A stretch of 64,000 bases of DNA from positions 1 to 64,000 of the forward strand of contig NZ_BJDI01000005.1 in assembly GCF_005405065.1 (NCBI RefSeq). Reading direction: 5' to 3'. The stretch is from Lactiplantibacillus nangangensis. Its GTDB lineage: Bacteria > Bacillota > Bacilli > Lactobacillales > Lactobacillaceae. The notes below the pieces were generated by a model, which saw nothing but the letters and a program-made list of their open reading frames with translations, was not told the origin of the DNA and ran no database searches. This document shows positions 55,263 through 63,691 of the stretch, in pieces (position 1 is the first letter of the stretch; each line of letters begins with the position of its first letter). The position numbers and the translations under genes were made by a program.

Positions 55263-55760
55263 TTAATAATTTGGTTTTAAACCGGTGCCGCTCACTAGCG
55301 ACGCGCCTTGTAGGGCCGCGGTCGTCGTTGTCGGCATATCGCTATGCTGCGGACTCCAGCCGGTATCTTTGGCTAATTTAATGGTCCGTTTGCCAGTGGT
55401 TAAAGTCATATTGGTGGCATCATCCAATGCCAGGCTAGTTGTGCCTAAATCACGTTGGCTCAAGGTCGCCTGATCATTCTTGGCTAATTTTAAATTAAAA
55501 TTTCCCTTAATTGTGGTACGCCCCGTTTGAAACAGTGCCAATTGTTGGTTGGCGTTTAAATAAAGTGCCAAATGCTCGGAAGCATTGACCCAGCGCCCCA
55601 AGTAATCCGTTCTATGCACTTTACTAACTGCCGTGACGGTCGGTGCTGCCGACTGCACCTGTTTGTCAGCAAGCCCGTTCCCGCTGGCCGCTGACTGGCA
55701 TCCCGCTAACCCTAAACTTAGGATCAGCGCCATGCCGAATACACCCCATCTATTTTTCAT
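55263..55760 (-). CDS. lipoprotein of unknown function
   Basis: The product is 165 residues. The signal peptide ends in the lipobox LAGC, so Cys would be lipidated and hold the protein on the outer face of the membrane. The body is beta-like with repeats of polar residues (YLGRWVNASEHLALYLNANQQLALF), perhaps a small lipocalin-like or YxeA-like fold; I cannot assign it. The start at 55760 (ATG) has GGAGGAG 7-9 bases upstream. Confidence 0.7.
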   Translation of the reverse strand: MKNRWGVFGMALILSLGLAGCQSAASGNGLADKQVQSAAPTVTAVSKVHRTDYLGRWVNASEHLALYLNANQQLALFQTGRTTIKGNFNLKLAKNDQATLSQRDLGTTSLALDDATNMTLTTGKRTIKLAKDTGWSPQHSDMPTTTTAALQGASLVSGTGLKPNY

Positions 55761-55766
55761 GCCCAA

Positions 55767-56269
55767 TCTCCTCCAAAGTCGAAGCTCTCAAACTAACGAC
55801 TCTTGCTCTCTCAGAATTCCATTATAGATGAAGCGTGTCGTAATCGAAACCAATACGCGTCTCTTTATTAAGAAATTTAAGATTAGTTTTAATAAATTGG
55901 GAGGTCGTGTTGAGTACTGCTTGCAAGTGAATTGGGTCAAAGTTAATTTTAGCCGACCGGTTAGGGGCCGAATTGGCTTGAAAATAAAAGCTGAAAGCTT
56001 GAAATCAGCCAGCTAACGTCGGTCGTATAGCCCTTATATTAATTATTCCAAATGTATTCAGCAATTGATATAAAACAAATTTATTAATCAGGTATAAGAC
56101 TAATAAACGTTGCTAGACTCACTTTTGCATTGAAAAGCAGTCAATAACACCATATAGGCAATCAGCTTAAAGTGAGCTACTATATATAGTATTGAGAACG
56201 CATTGAATGACCAAGTGGTTGTGCCGCTGGACCTTTTTGCGTCAAAGTGACTGAAAAGTGGGGATAGAT
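55767..56269 (+). promoter_or_regulatory. 503-base promoter region of nrdDG with an NrdR box
   Basis: TACTATATATAGTA at 56178-56191 is a perfect palindrome matching the NrdR box core. NrdR represses ribonucleotide reductase genes when nucleotide levels are high. I see only one clear box, although NrdR usually binds two. A short frame at 55828-56016 has no ribosome site and I do not accept it. The rest is AT-rich without structure. Confidence 0.65.
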
Positions 56270-58492
56270 ATGTTAACAACGAACACAACAGAACTTTTAG
56301 ATGTGCTACGGCCATTGCCGGTAATCAAACGGGGTGGGACACAGACTAAGTTTCATCCATATAAGTTGAATTTTGTTTTAGACCAATTAGCATTAGATGA
56401 TGCGGAACAAACCGCCGTTAAACGGGCCTTGGTTAGCCATTACCAACAGACGGCCGTCATTGAAACGCGCGAATTACGGCCAGCGCTAATTCAAATTTTA
56501 ACGGATCTGGATTTAACGGATGCAGCTAAAGCTTATCAGGATTATTTTATTGCGGAACAAGAACGTTTTTCGAGTGCAACGAACGTGCGTGAACGGATCG
56601 AAAAGCTATTTAACCGGGATGCCAGCGTTGTTCATGAAAATGCCAATAAAGATAGTAATGTTTTTAATACCCAACGGGACCTTGAAGCAGGGGCGGCCAG
56701 TCGGGCGATTGGCCTGAAGATGCTGCCAGATTTAGTGGCTAAGGCGCATTTGCGTGGCGATATCCACTGGCATGATTTAGATTATTCACCAGTGACGCCA
56801 GAAACGAACTGTTGCTTGATCGACTTTGACGGCATGTTCAAAAATGGTTATAAAATTGGGAATGCCGAAGTCGCTTCACCACGCTCTATTCAAACGGCCA
56901 CGGCGCAAATGGCACAGATTATTGCCAACGTCGCTTCACTACAATACGGCGGCTGTTCCGCGAACCGGGTCGACCAACTATTGGCGCCTTATGCCGAAAT
57001 CAATTATCAAAAGCATTTGGCGGATGCCGAAAAATGGGTCGCTGCCGATCAGCGTAAGGCTTATGCGAAAACCAAGACCAAGAAAGACATTTACGATGCG
57101 ATGCAGGCTTTGGAATATGAAATCAATACCTTGTATTCCTCACAGGGTCAGACGCCGTTCACGACGGTCAACTTTGGCTTGGGCACAAGCTGGATCGAAC
57201 GTGAGATTCAACGCGCTATTTTACAAATTCGGATTAAAGGACTTGGCAAAGAACGCCGGACAGCTATTTTTCCTAAGCTGATCTTTACGATCAAACGGGG
57301 GTTGAATTTAGCACCAGATGATCCGAACTATGATATTAAGGAATTGGCAATTGAGTGTTCAACTAAGCGGATGTACCCGGATCTTTTAATGTACGATAAA
57401 ATCAAGGCATTAACGGGTAGCTTCAAGACACCGATGGGTTGCCGTTCCTTCTTACAAGGTTGGCGCGATGAGAATGGGGTTGAAGTTAATTCCGGCCGCA
57501 TGAATTTAGGGGTTGTCACGGTTAATCTGCCACGCATTGCCTTATCTGCGCACGGCGACCGCAAGCTATTCTGGGAAATCTTTGAAGAACGGATGACCAC
57601 TTGTCATCAAGCGTTGGCCTACCGCATCGAACGCACGAAAGAAGCCCAACCTGAAAATGCGCCGTTGCTTTACATGTATGGGGCTTTTGGCAAACGATTA
57701 CCAGCTGGTGGCAATGTGGACGAGCTGTTCAAGAATCAACGCGCCACGATTTCACTCGGCTATATTGGCATCTACGAAGTTTGCACGACCTTCTTTGGGC
57801 CTAACTGGGAACACAATGCCGAAGCACTCGACTTCGCGGAAACGGTCGTTAAAGCGTTGCGGGATAAATGTGCAAAGTGGGCCGAAGAGAGTGGCTATCA
57901 TTACAGTCTCTATTCAACGCCGGCCGAATCACTGACCGATACGTTCTGCCGTGATGATATTCAGAAGTTTGGTCGGATTGCTGATATTACCGATAAGGAA
58001 TATTACACGAATAGTTTTCATTTTGATGTGCGGAAGCATCCGTCACCATTTGAAAAATTAACGATGGAAGAACGTTTCCCACAGTATGCTTCGGGTGGGT
58101 TTATTCATTACTGTGAATATCCAAACTTAACACAGAACCCTAAAGCCTTGGAAGCGGTCTGGGATTGGGCTTATGATCACGTCGGCTATTTAGGCACGAA
58201 CACGGCGATTGATCAATGTTTCAAATGTGGCTTTAAAGGTGAATTTAAAGCGACTGCTCGCGGATTCGTTTGTCCACAATGCGGCAACCATGATCCTAAA
58301 TACTGTGATGTGGTTAAACGGACTTGTGGTTATTTGGGTAATCCGCAACAACGGCCAATGGTTCATGGCCGTCACGTTGAAATTGCGTCACGTCAAAAAA
58401 ATATGTCTCCGGAGATGATTAGGAATGCCGCACGCTATGAAAGGACCAAACAATCCGATGCCCAAAGAATGGCTGGCAGAGGACTTAAGTGA
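56270..58492 (+). CDS. nrdD: anaerobic ribonucleoside-triphosphate reductase, class III
   Basis: This 740-residue glycyl-radical enzyme has an N-terminal ATP-cone (about 15-105; VIKRGGTQTKFHPYKL). The catalytic barrel includes NTQRDLEAG and ETNCCLIDF. A zinc site has CFKCGFKG and CPQCGNHDPKYC. The radical site is RTCGYLG, with the glycine near residue 687. It reduces ribonucleotides to deoxyribonucleotides without oxygen. GGGGA precedes ATG 56270. The activase gene overlaps its 3' end. Confidence 0.95.
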   Translation: MLTTNTTELLDVLRPLPVIKRGGTQTKFHPYKLNFVLDQLALDDAEQTAVKRALVSHYQQTAVIETRELRPALIQILTDLDLTDAAKAYQDYFIAEQERFSSATNVRERIEKLFNRDASVVHENANKDSNVFNTQRDLEAGAASRAIGLKMLPDLVAKAHLRGDIHWHDLDYSPVTPETNCCLIDFDGMFKNGYKIGNAEVASPRSIQTATAQMAQIIANVASLQYGGCSANRVDQLLAPYAEINYQKHLADAEKWVAADQRKAYAKTKTKKDIYDAMQALEYEINTLYSSQGQTPFTTVNFGLGTSWIEREIQRAILQIRIKGLGKERRTAIFPKLIFTIKRGLNLAPDDPNYDIKELAIECSTKRMYPDLLMYDKIKALTGSFKTPMGCRSFLQGWRDENGVEVNSGRMNLGVVTVNLPRIALSAHGDRKLFWEIFEERMTTCHQALAYRIERTKEAQPENAPLLYMYGAFGKRLPAGGNVDELFKNQRATISLGYIGIYEVCTTFFGPNWEHNAEALDFAETVVKALRDKCAKWAEESGYHYSLYSTPAESLTDTFCRDDIQKFGRIADITDKEYYTNSFHFDVRKHPSPFEKLTMEERFPQYASGGFIHYCEYPNLTQNPKALEAVWDWAYDHVGYLGTNTAIDQCFKCGFKGEFKATARGFVCPQCGNHDPKYCDVVKRTCGYLGNPQQRPMVHGRHVEIASRQKNMSPEMIRNAARYERTKQSDAQRMAGRGLK

Positions 58493-59006
58493 ACAATACG
58501 TCGCTGATTACAAGGCGTTTAACTTTGTCGATGGGGAAGGGGTTCGCTGCAGTTTATATTTGAGTGGTTGCCCGTTCCATTGTCCCGGTTGTTACAATGT
58601 CGCGGCCCAAAACTTCCACTATGGTCAACCGTATACACAGGATCTGGAAGATCAAATTATTGAAGATTTGAGTCAGGATTATGTGCAAGGCTTGACGTTG
58701 CTTGGTGGTGAGCCCTTCTTGAATACGCAAGTTGCGATTCGTATCTGTGAACGGGTGCGGGCTGAATTCGGGCACACCAAGGATATCTGGTCATGGTCTG
58801 GCTATACTTGGGATGAATTATTAAAGGATTCCGACGACAAACTGAAGATGCTTTCATTGATTGACATTTTGGTCGACGGGCGGTTCTTAGAGGACCAGAT
58901 GGACTTGACGCTTCAATTCCGTGGCAGTGCCAATCAACGGATCATCGATGTGCCAAAGTCGTTAGCTAGTGGCAATGTTGTGATTTGGGATAAATTGAAA
59001 CGATAA
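58437..59006 (+). CDS. nrdG: anaerobic ribonucleotide reductase activating protein
   Basis: This radical-SAM activase of about 189 residues has the 4Fe-4S motif GCPFHCPGC (C45, C49, C52 from ATG 58437), followed by TLLGGEPFLN. It uses SAM to make the glycyl radical on NrdD. The start is uncertain among ATG 58425, 58437 and 58458. All overlap the nrdD 3' end, and AGGAATG near 58421 favours 58437. Overlap implies coupled translation. Confidence 0.92.
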   Translation: MKGPNNPMPKEWLAEDLSEQYVADYKAFNFVDGEGVRCSLYLSGCPFHCPGCYNVAAQNFHYGQPYTQDLEDQIIEDLSQDYVQGLTLLGGEPFLNTQVAIRICERVRAEFGHTKDIWSWSGYTWDELLKDSDDKLKMLSLIDILVDGRFLEDQMDLTLQFRGSANQRIIDVPKSLASGNVVIWDKLKR

Positions 59007-59034
59007 AAGTGGATTAGTCAGTGGTAAATTGCCG

Positions 59035-59180
59035 CTCCGGTTGGACTGGTTTGAGGCTGGAACGTGGTGGCCACGGTTGGAAGCCATAGTGCGGTCTCCC
59101 AAGCCGGGCTTTTACTAAGCTGAGTAAACCACTCCGCTAAGTAAAATTTCACCACTGAGCCTCAAGCCAGCCCAACCTGC
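59035..59180. repeat. large imperfect hairpin element after nrdG
   Basis: CTGGTTTGAGGCT (59046-59058) pairs with AGCCTCAAGCCAG (59158-59170) at 12 of 13 positions. Next to it GTGGTG pairs with CACCAC. The inside holds AAGCCATAGTGCGGTC and TAAGCTGAGTAAACCAC-like sequence resembling other L. plantarum intergenic repeats. The gap 59007-59348 contains no gene. Confidence 0.55.
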
Positions 59181-59348
59181 GCTGTATAGCCGGAGAGTTG
59201 AAGCGACGAACAACGCACAATCACTGCAAGTTTCGAGCATTAAACAAATGAAGAATTTAACAATTGAATAGAACCACCGCAGTGCGTGGCGACTAACGTC
59301 AAGCGCTGTTTTTTTGCAAAAATTAGGTAAATAAGGGAGTTTTTGAGA

Positions 59349-59953
59349 ATGTTGACGACAATTAAAGCCTGGCAGGATTGGTATTTTCACTTTTGGGATC
59401 GATTGAATGTATTGCGCGCTGGAATTCTGGGTGCGAATGATGGGATTATTTCAGTTTCTGGCATCGTGCTAGGGGCGGTCGGCGCTGATTTGAGTAATAC
59501 AACGTTATTTATTAGCGGAATTTCAGGTATGCTGGCCGGGGCTTGCTCGATGGCTGGCGGTGAATATGTTTCTGTCAGTGCTCAAAAAGATGTTCAGCTC
59601 AGTCGCTGGGATCACCTGATCAAGATAATTCAGCAGTGGTCAAAATGACTCAAACTCGGCTACGTGAGATTGATCTGCTGAATCCGATTCATGCGGCAAT
59701 GACTTCGTTTATCGCTTTTATGTTGGGGGCATTGATTCCACTATTAGCGATTAGTTTGTCGACACCAGCTTGGCGATTAGTGAACACAATTGGTGCCATG
59801 GTAATTGCTTTGAGTTTGAATGCCACCGTCAGTGCACGTCACTCAGCGGTCCCTTTAATTAAAGTGATTTGCCGGAATACCTTGGTCGGCGTGGCAACGG
59901 CTTTAATCACATATTTAATGGGAATTTTGCTAGGAGGTACCGTTACCGGCTAA
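59349..59953 (+). pseudogene. VIT1/CCC1-family metal transporter, frameshifted and internally deleted
   Basis: The first frame, 59349-59648, gives the N-terminal part of a VIT protein (LRAGILGANDGIISVSGIVLGAVGA, then GACSMAGGEYVSVSAQKD). The second frame, ending at 59953, gives the C-terminal part (NPIHAAMTSFIAFMLGALIPLLAI). They are in different frames, joined near 59636. The metal-binding region of about 50-60 residues, normally between SAQKD and the NP motif, is largely missing. The gene therefore carries a deletion with a frameshift and cannot make a working Fe/Mn transporter. GGGAG precedes the first ATG. Confidence 0.8.
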
Positions 59954-60095
59954 TTTAACGTCAATTTAAGACTTTTTTCGTTCAAAATAGACATTGGGTG
60001 TCGATATTTTATGCTTAAAAGGCTATACTGAGAACCATGTTGATTAGTTAAATTATATTGACATAAATCGGATTTGAATCGAGGTCTTTTATCAG

Positions 60096-60788
60096 ATGTA
60101 TCGCTTTTTTGTTCAACCACAAGTTGATCAAAGCCAAAAGTCCGTCTTTGGATATGAGCTTTTGTTACGCAAAGAAACGCATGGTCGCTGGGCTGTGCCG
60201 GCTACTTTTACCGAATTACCATTAACCAAACAGGTCCAACTATTAGAAAATTTAGCTTTACAATTAGCGACTAAAGCAACGAACCAGGTGTTAGCTTTAA
60301 ATTTAAACCGTGAACAAGCGGAAGATAAGTTAATGCTAGGGACGATTATTTATTTAAAAAAACGGTTAAATCCGGCAGCGCTAACGATTGAATTGACAGA
60401 AAATGCCACGTTAGCCGAAATTCAAAAATATAGTATGTTATTTCATCAGTACGGGATCAAATTAAGTATCGATGATGTCGGGACTGGTTCGAACACTTTT
60501 GATAATGTTGAACCGTTGTTGCCGTATGTTGATCAAATTAAGTTTGCGATGCAAAATTTACGGATGAGTGGGAAGGCGGATCAAATTCCAACGGCGCTCT
60601 CATTTTGGCATACCATCGCTTTACAGTATCACCTCGACTTCATTTTGGAAGGCGTGGAAGATGCGCATGATCAGGCGATGGCGAAGGCATTAGGCATTGA
60701 CCTCCATCAGGGCTACCTTTATGGGAAGCCACAGTTGGCGGTCGATGGTCCTGATCAACCAATGGCAGCGTTGAACGATGGTCAATAA
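60096..60788 (+). CDS. EAL-domain c-di-GMP phosphodiesterase
   Basis: This 230-residue stand-alone EAL domain has GYELLLRK (EAL as ELL), LALNLN (metal Asn), TIELTENA (Glu), SIDDVGTGSN (the DDFG position, Asp pair kept), DQIKFA (Lys) and FILEGVED (Glu). QGYLYGKP near the end is the QGxxxxxP motif. Since metal ligands and Lys are present, activity is plausible. It lies 19 bases before a GGDEF gene, forming a make-and-break pair for c-di-GMP. GAGG lies upstream of the ATG. Confidence 0.88.
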   Translation: MYRFFVQPQVDQSQKSVFGYELLLRKETHGRWAVPATFTELPLTKQVQLLENLALQLATKATNQVLALNLNREQAEDKLMLGTIIYLKKRLNPAALTIELTENATLAEIQKYSMLFHQYGIKLSIDDVGTGSNTFDNVEPLLPYVDQIKFAMQNLRMSGKADQIPTALSFWHTIALQYHLDFILEGVEDAHDQAMAKALGIDLHQGYLYGKPQLAVDGPDQPMAALNDGQ

Positions 60789-60807
60789 CCGGGAAGGATA
60801 ACGATAT

Positions 60808-61938
60808 ATGACTTGGGCTTACTGGCGGGTACCACCATTTGTAACTAGTATTTTCTTCATCCTTGGCGTGTTGACGCTGTATTGGGTCCTGTTTAATTGG
60901 ATTACGGCGTTTTTCCATGCGCATCACATTGATGTGGACGATGACGTCATCAATTCTTGGCATGGCATTTTGTATATGTTGGTGTTTGTGTTTAGTCTGC
61001 AAACACTGATTGTGGGTAAGGCGGATTCATGGCAGTTTATGAATTTTCAATTAATTGCGCTGATCTTCTGCGGGTATTTTTTGAATATTCACATTCCATA
61101 CTATCTACTGTTTCCAGTAGTCTTAGTGTACATGGTCTTCAACCAATCGATTACTTATTGGGAATCATGGGGCTACGCGATTACGATGGTTGCGCTGTTC
61201 TGGACGATGAACTACATCCGAATCCATTCCCAAGGCAAGGCACATGCTTGGATCTATTATCTATGCACGGGTATTCCGTATGGCGGCGTGCTCTGGCTGT
61301 GGATGAAAGTTAAATTTAGTTTGAGCTGGAATACGTTCTGGCAAGAATGGATCTATTTGGTTATTTTCGAAATTTTACTCTATGCTTACGTCAGCATGTT
61401 GACGCGTGATAGTGAATTTAAGCTGCGGTTAGCGCAATTTGCCAGTCACGACGCGCTCACGCAAACGGAGAATTTCGCAGCGTATACTGGTGAAATCAAG
61501 TATCTCTTCGAAGATAGCTCGAAAAACAACTTAAAATTGTCGATGATGATGTTCGACATTGATCACTTTAAGCATGTCAACGACACGTACGGTCATTTAG
61601 CAGGTGACCGGGTGTTGCAGCATGTGACGGATGTCGTACAGACGGTAATTGACGCTAATGATAATAAGGTCACGCTCTATCGAACCGGTGGCGAGGAATT
61701 CAATATTCTTTTCCCAGGTTATGATTTAGCCAGCACGGAAGCCATCGTGCGCCAAATCTTCTTAGCGTTGAATCACTTGAGCGTTAATTTTGGCGATCAA
61801 CAGATTCCAATTACGATTTCAGTTGGGGTTTCGTCGTTATCTAAACAAGATGCGACGCCAGTTGACTTCTATAATCGAGTCGACCAGAATCTTTACCATT
61901 CGAAGCGGAATGGTCGGATGCAGATCACCTCTGATTAA
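60808..61938 (+). CDS. membrane-bound diguanylate cyclase (GGDEF)
   Basis: The product is 376 residues with six or seven membrane helices (about 10-205), a short linker and a GGDEF domain (SHDALTQTENFAAY, MFDIDHFKHVNDTYGHLAGD, YRTGGEEFNILF). The signature is GGEEF and complete, so it should be active. The N-terminal sensor is like that of the cyclase at 41-42 kb. GGAAGGA precedes ATG 60808. It probably shares an operon with the EAL gene. Confidence 0.9.
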   Translation: MTWAYWRVPPFVTSIFFILGVLTLYWVLFNWITAFFHAHHIDVDDDVINSWHGILYMLVFVFSLQTLIVGKADSWQFMNFQLIALIFCGYFLNIHIPYYLLFPVVLVYMVFNQSITYWESWGYAITMVALFWTMNYIRIHSQGKAHAWIYYLCTGIPYGGVLWLWMKVKFSLSWNTFWQEWIYLVIFEILLYAYVSMLTRDSEFKLRLAQFASHDALTQTENFAAYTGEIKYLFEDSSKNNLKLSMMMFDIDHFKHVNDTYGHLAGDRVLQHVTDVVQTVIDANDNKVTLYRTGGEEFNILFPGYDLASTEAIVRQIFLALNHLSVNFGDQQIPITISVGVSSLSKQDATPVDFYNRVDQNLYHSKRNGRMQITSD

Positions 61939-62076
61939 TCACAGCTTTTAGTTAAAATAATGAGGTGTAAAAGGACCAACTAACTCTGTAACGGAGCTGG
62001 TTGGCCCTTGCTTTAGGCTAATAGCAAAAGATTGAAAACAACTGGTCCATCCCACTTTGAAAGATAGTTGATAGTT

Positions 62077-62263
62077 GTCGCTTCCGGTTGTTGTTGATAA
62101 CATGCGGTCGAGGGACCGGGTCAAGCCTGAGAAACGTCTTGCCCCTCGCCCGGAAGCCTTGCACAATCCGCCAATCTCCCGGCCGGTCCGTGGTGTAAGA
62201 CCGGAAAAGCGCCGGTCAAACGCCACCCACACGACCGATGCCATCAACAACAACCTACAGCTA
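62077..62263 (+). repeat. structured 187-bp dispersed repeat, copy 3
   Basis: It is nearly identical in length and ends to copies 1 and 2, with the terminal pairing GGTTGTTGTTGAT / ATCAACAACAACC. GACCGG/CCGGTC is kept. It starts 138 bases after the GGDEF stop, further than the other copies, but in the same orientation as the upstream gene. Confidence 0.75.
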
Positions 62264-62451
62264 ATCAACTGCTTTAAGTGATTAGTCAATTGTTTAAATT
62301 AATAAATTGGCGTATCAAGCTAGGCGCATACTAAGTATCATTAGGTTAAGTGAGAGTTTGTGAGTGGCACGATGGACCGAGCTTATTTTAATGGGGGATT
62401 GGTCTAAAATCTTATTTTCCGACTTAGTCTAGCCTAAAAATTGAGAATTAA

Positions 62452-62494
62452 AAAAAGGGGTCACCTCATTTTTGGGGGGCCTCTTTTTGAGTCG
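62452..62494. terminator. bidirectional terminator before vanZ-like gene
   Basis: AAAAAGGGGTC pairs with GGCCTCTTTTT at 9 of 11 positions. T runs on both strands. Confidence 0.65.
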
Positions 62495-62549
62495 TAATAA
62501 TTTAAAATAGGGTAGCTTATTTTAATTGTTGAAACGCCAATTACTCAAA

Positions 62550-63065
62550 TTATGAAGCGAGCTGGTGGGCAGTTCGTTTGTGGTGGACCAGCCGAATACG
62601 TTGATAACTCGCCATTAAGATACCACCAATCAGAATACCAAGTGCATTGGCTAAGACGTCGTTGATATCACTACTTCGATTGATCAAGAAATCGTGTGAT
62701 AAAAAGTATTGGGTTATTTCAATTCCGCTACCAATGAATAACCCAGTCAAAGCAACCCCTAATAGGGGCCATTTTGGCAGAGTGGTTTTTAGGATTAAGC
62801 CTAACGGTATCGTTAAAATGATATTTTCAAGAAAGCCTAAGTTTGCAAAGGCCAAGCGTGTCAGGTTCACTTGCCCCGTCCCGAGTGGCATGAGGTAGAG
62901 GGCCGTCCCAGAAACGGAAATTGGGGAAAATAGAATCGTGGCTAAACTGGTACAATAGCCGAGAATTAAGAAGGCTAAACAGCGACGTTTAGGACCAGTC
63001 GCAAGTATGGCTAACGCAATTAAGCCAGTAATAAGAAAAATAAATAGTAGGGGTTCCCAGCGCAT
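62550..63065 (-). CDS. VanZ-family membrane protein
   Basis: The product is 171 residues with four or five helices. The conserved segment SSDINDVLANALGILIGG matches the VanZ signature (RxxDxNDxxxNxxGxxxG), and GSGIEITQYF is the other. VanZ gives low-level teicoplanin resistance in enterococci, but most chromosomal homologues have no known role. The reverse-strand start has GGAGGTGG just upstream. Not linked to any van genes. Confidence 0.85.
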   Translation of the reverse strand: MRWEPLLFIFLITGLIALAILATGPKRRCLAFLILGYCTSLATILFSPISVSGTALYLMPLGTGQVNLTRLAFANLGFLENIILTIPLGLILKTTLPKWPLLGVALTGLFIGSGIEITQYFLSHDFLINRSSDINDVLANALGILIGGILMASYQRIRLVHHKRTAHQLAS

Positions 63066-63417
63066 TTGACCACCTCCGAGATGATTGTCAGTAATTGAAT
63101 AACTGGTTACTAGCGTACAATAGAATGCCGGATTGTCGTTGGTTTTCGCCAGAGCTTTAACGTTTCTTGTCGCTCTTAGTAAAAGGATAAGATTTGAGTC
63201 ACTAAAAGGTCACAATAATTTCTACTGGGATTTAATTGGTTCCAATCGGTGTGGTATTGATATTCAAAAAAGTATTTCGTTTTTATAGAATGTACAGCCT
63301 TTTGAGTGCGCCTATGTTATTCTTAAGCTGTGAAAAATCAACGTAGTAAACTGGTTATACAATTAAACAACGATAATCTGATTTTTATTCGTTTGCTAAT
63401 TAAATGGAGTGAAGAAT
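63066..63417 (+). other. intergenic region upstream of a small ORF
   Basis: There is no gene in these 352 bases. They include the divergent promoters of the VanZ gene and of the small gene at 63418, with a TTATACAAT-like -10 near 63354. ATTGGTTCCAATCGG near 63236-63250 is an imperfect palindrome (ATTGG/CCAAT). Nothing else stands out. Confidence 0.35.
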
Positions 63418-63600
63418 ATGCAGAAGCTAAAAGCGCCGACGATGGCGGAACTATATGAAAAGGCTAGAAGAAAGACTTTATTAGGTGGGATTATTAAGCC
63501 AACAACTGCAGAGCTTGATCAAATGCTAGCAGAACGGCTCAAACAGAACGAGAGTGAACATCAAAATAAAGGTACAGCGCAATCAGGACATGAGTTTTGA
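63418..63600 (+). CDS. small hydrophilic protein, 60 residues
   Basis: A highly charged, helical peptide (MQKLKAPTMAELYEKARRKTLL...ELDQMLAERLKQNESEHQNK) without membrane segment. GGAGTGAAG precedes ATG 63418. The family is not recognised. Similar small charged proteins accompany stress or cell-division genes in lactobacilli, but nothing here proves that. A strong bidirectional terminator follows. Confidence 0.5.
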   Translation: MQKLKAPTMAELYEKARRKTLLGGIIKPTTAELDQMLAERLKQNESEHQNKGTAQSGHEF

Positions 63601-63639
63601 GTTTTCTTAAAAGGCTCAAAATGGGACGTTATGACACAC

Positions 63640-63685
63640 AAAGGGCGCGTGATTATCTAGTTGTGATAGTCACGCGCCCTTTTTT
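63640..63685. terminator. strong bidirectional terminator
   Basis: AAAGGGCGCGTGA / TCACGCGCCCTTT, a 13-bp stem, with T6. Also serves the minus-strand transporter gene. Confidence 0.95.
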
Positions 63686-63691
63686 GAAATC

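Larger units (their letters stand above)
61939..62549. other. intergenic region with hairpins and repeat copy 3
   Basis: A hairpin near 61971-62012 (GGACCAAC / GTTGGCC with CTC/GAG inside) may be a weak terminator for the GGDEF gene. The structured repeat occupies 62077-62263. AT-rich sequence up to a terminator at 62452-62494 follows. No gene is visible. Confidence 0.5.

Noticed and set aside
55828-56016. 62-residue frame upstream of nrdD
   Set aside because: No ribosome site, basic low-information sequence, and it lies in the regulatory region of nrdD.
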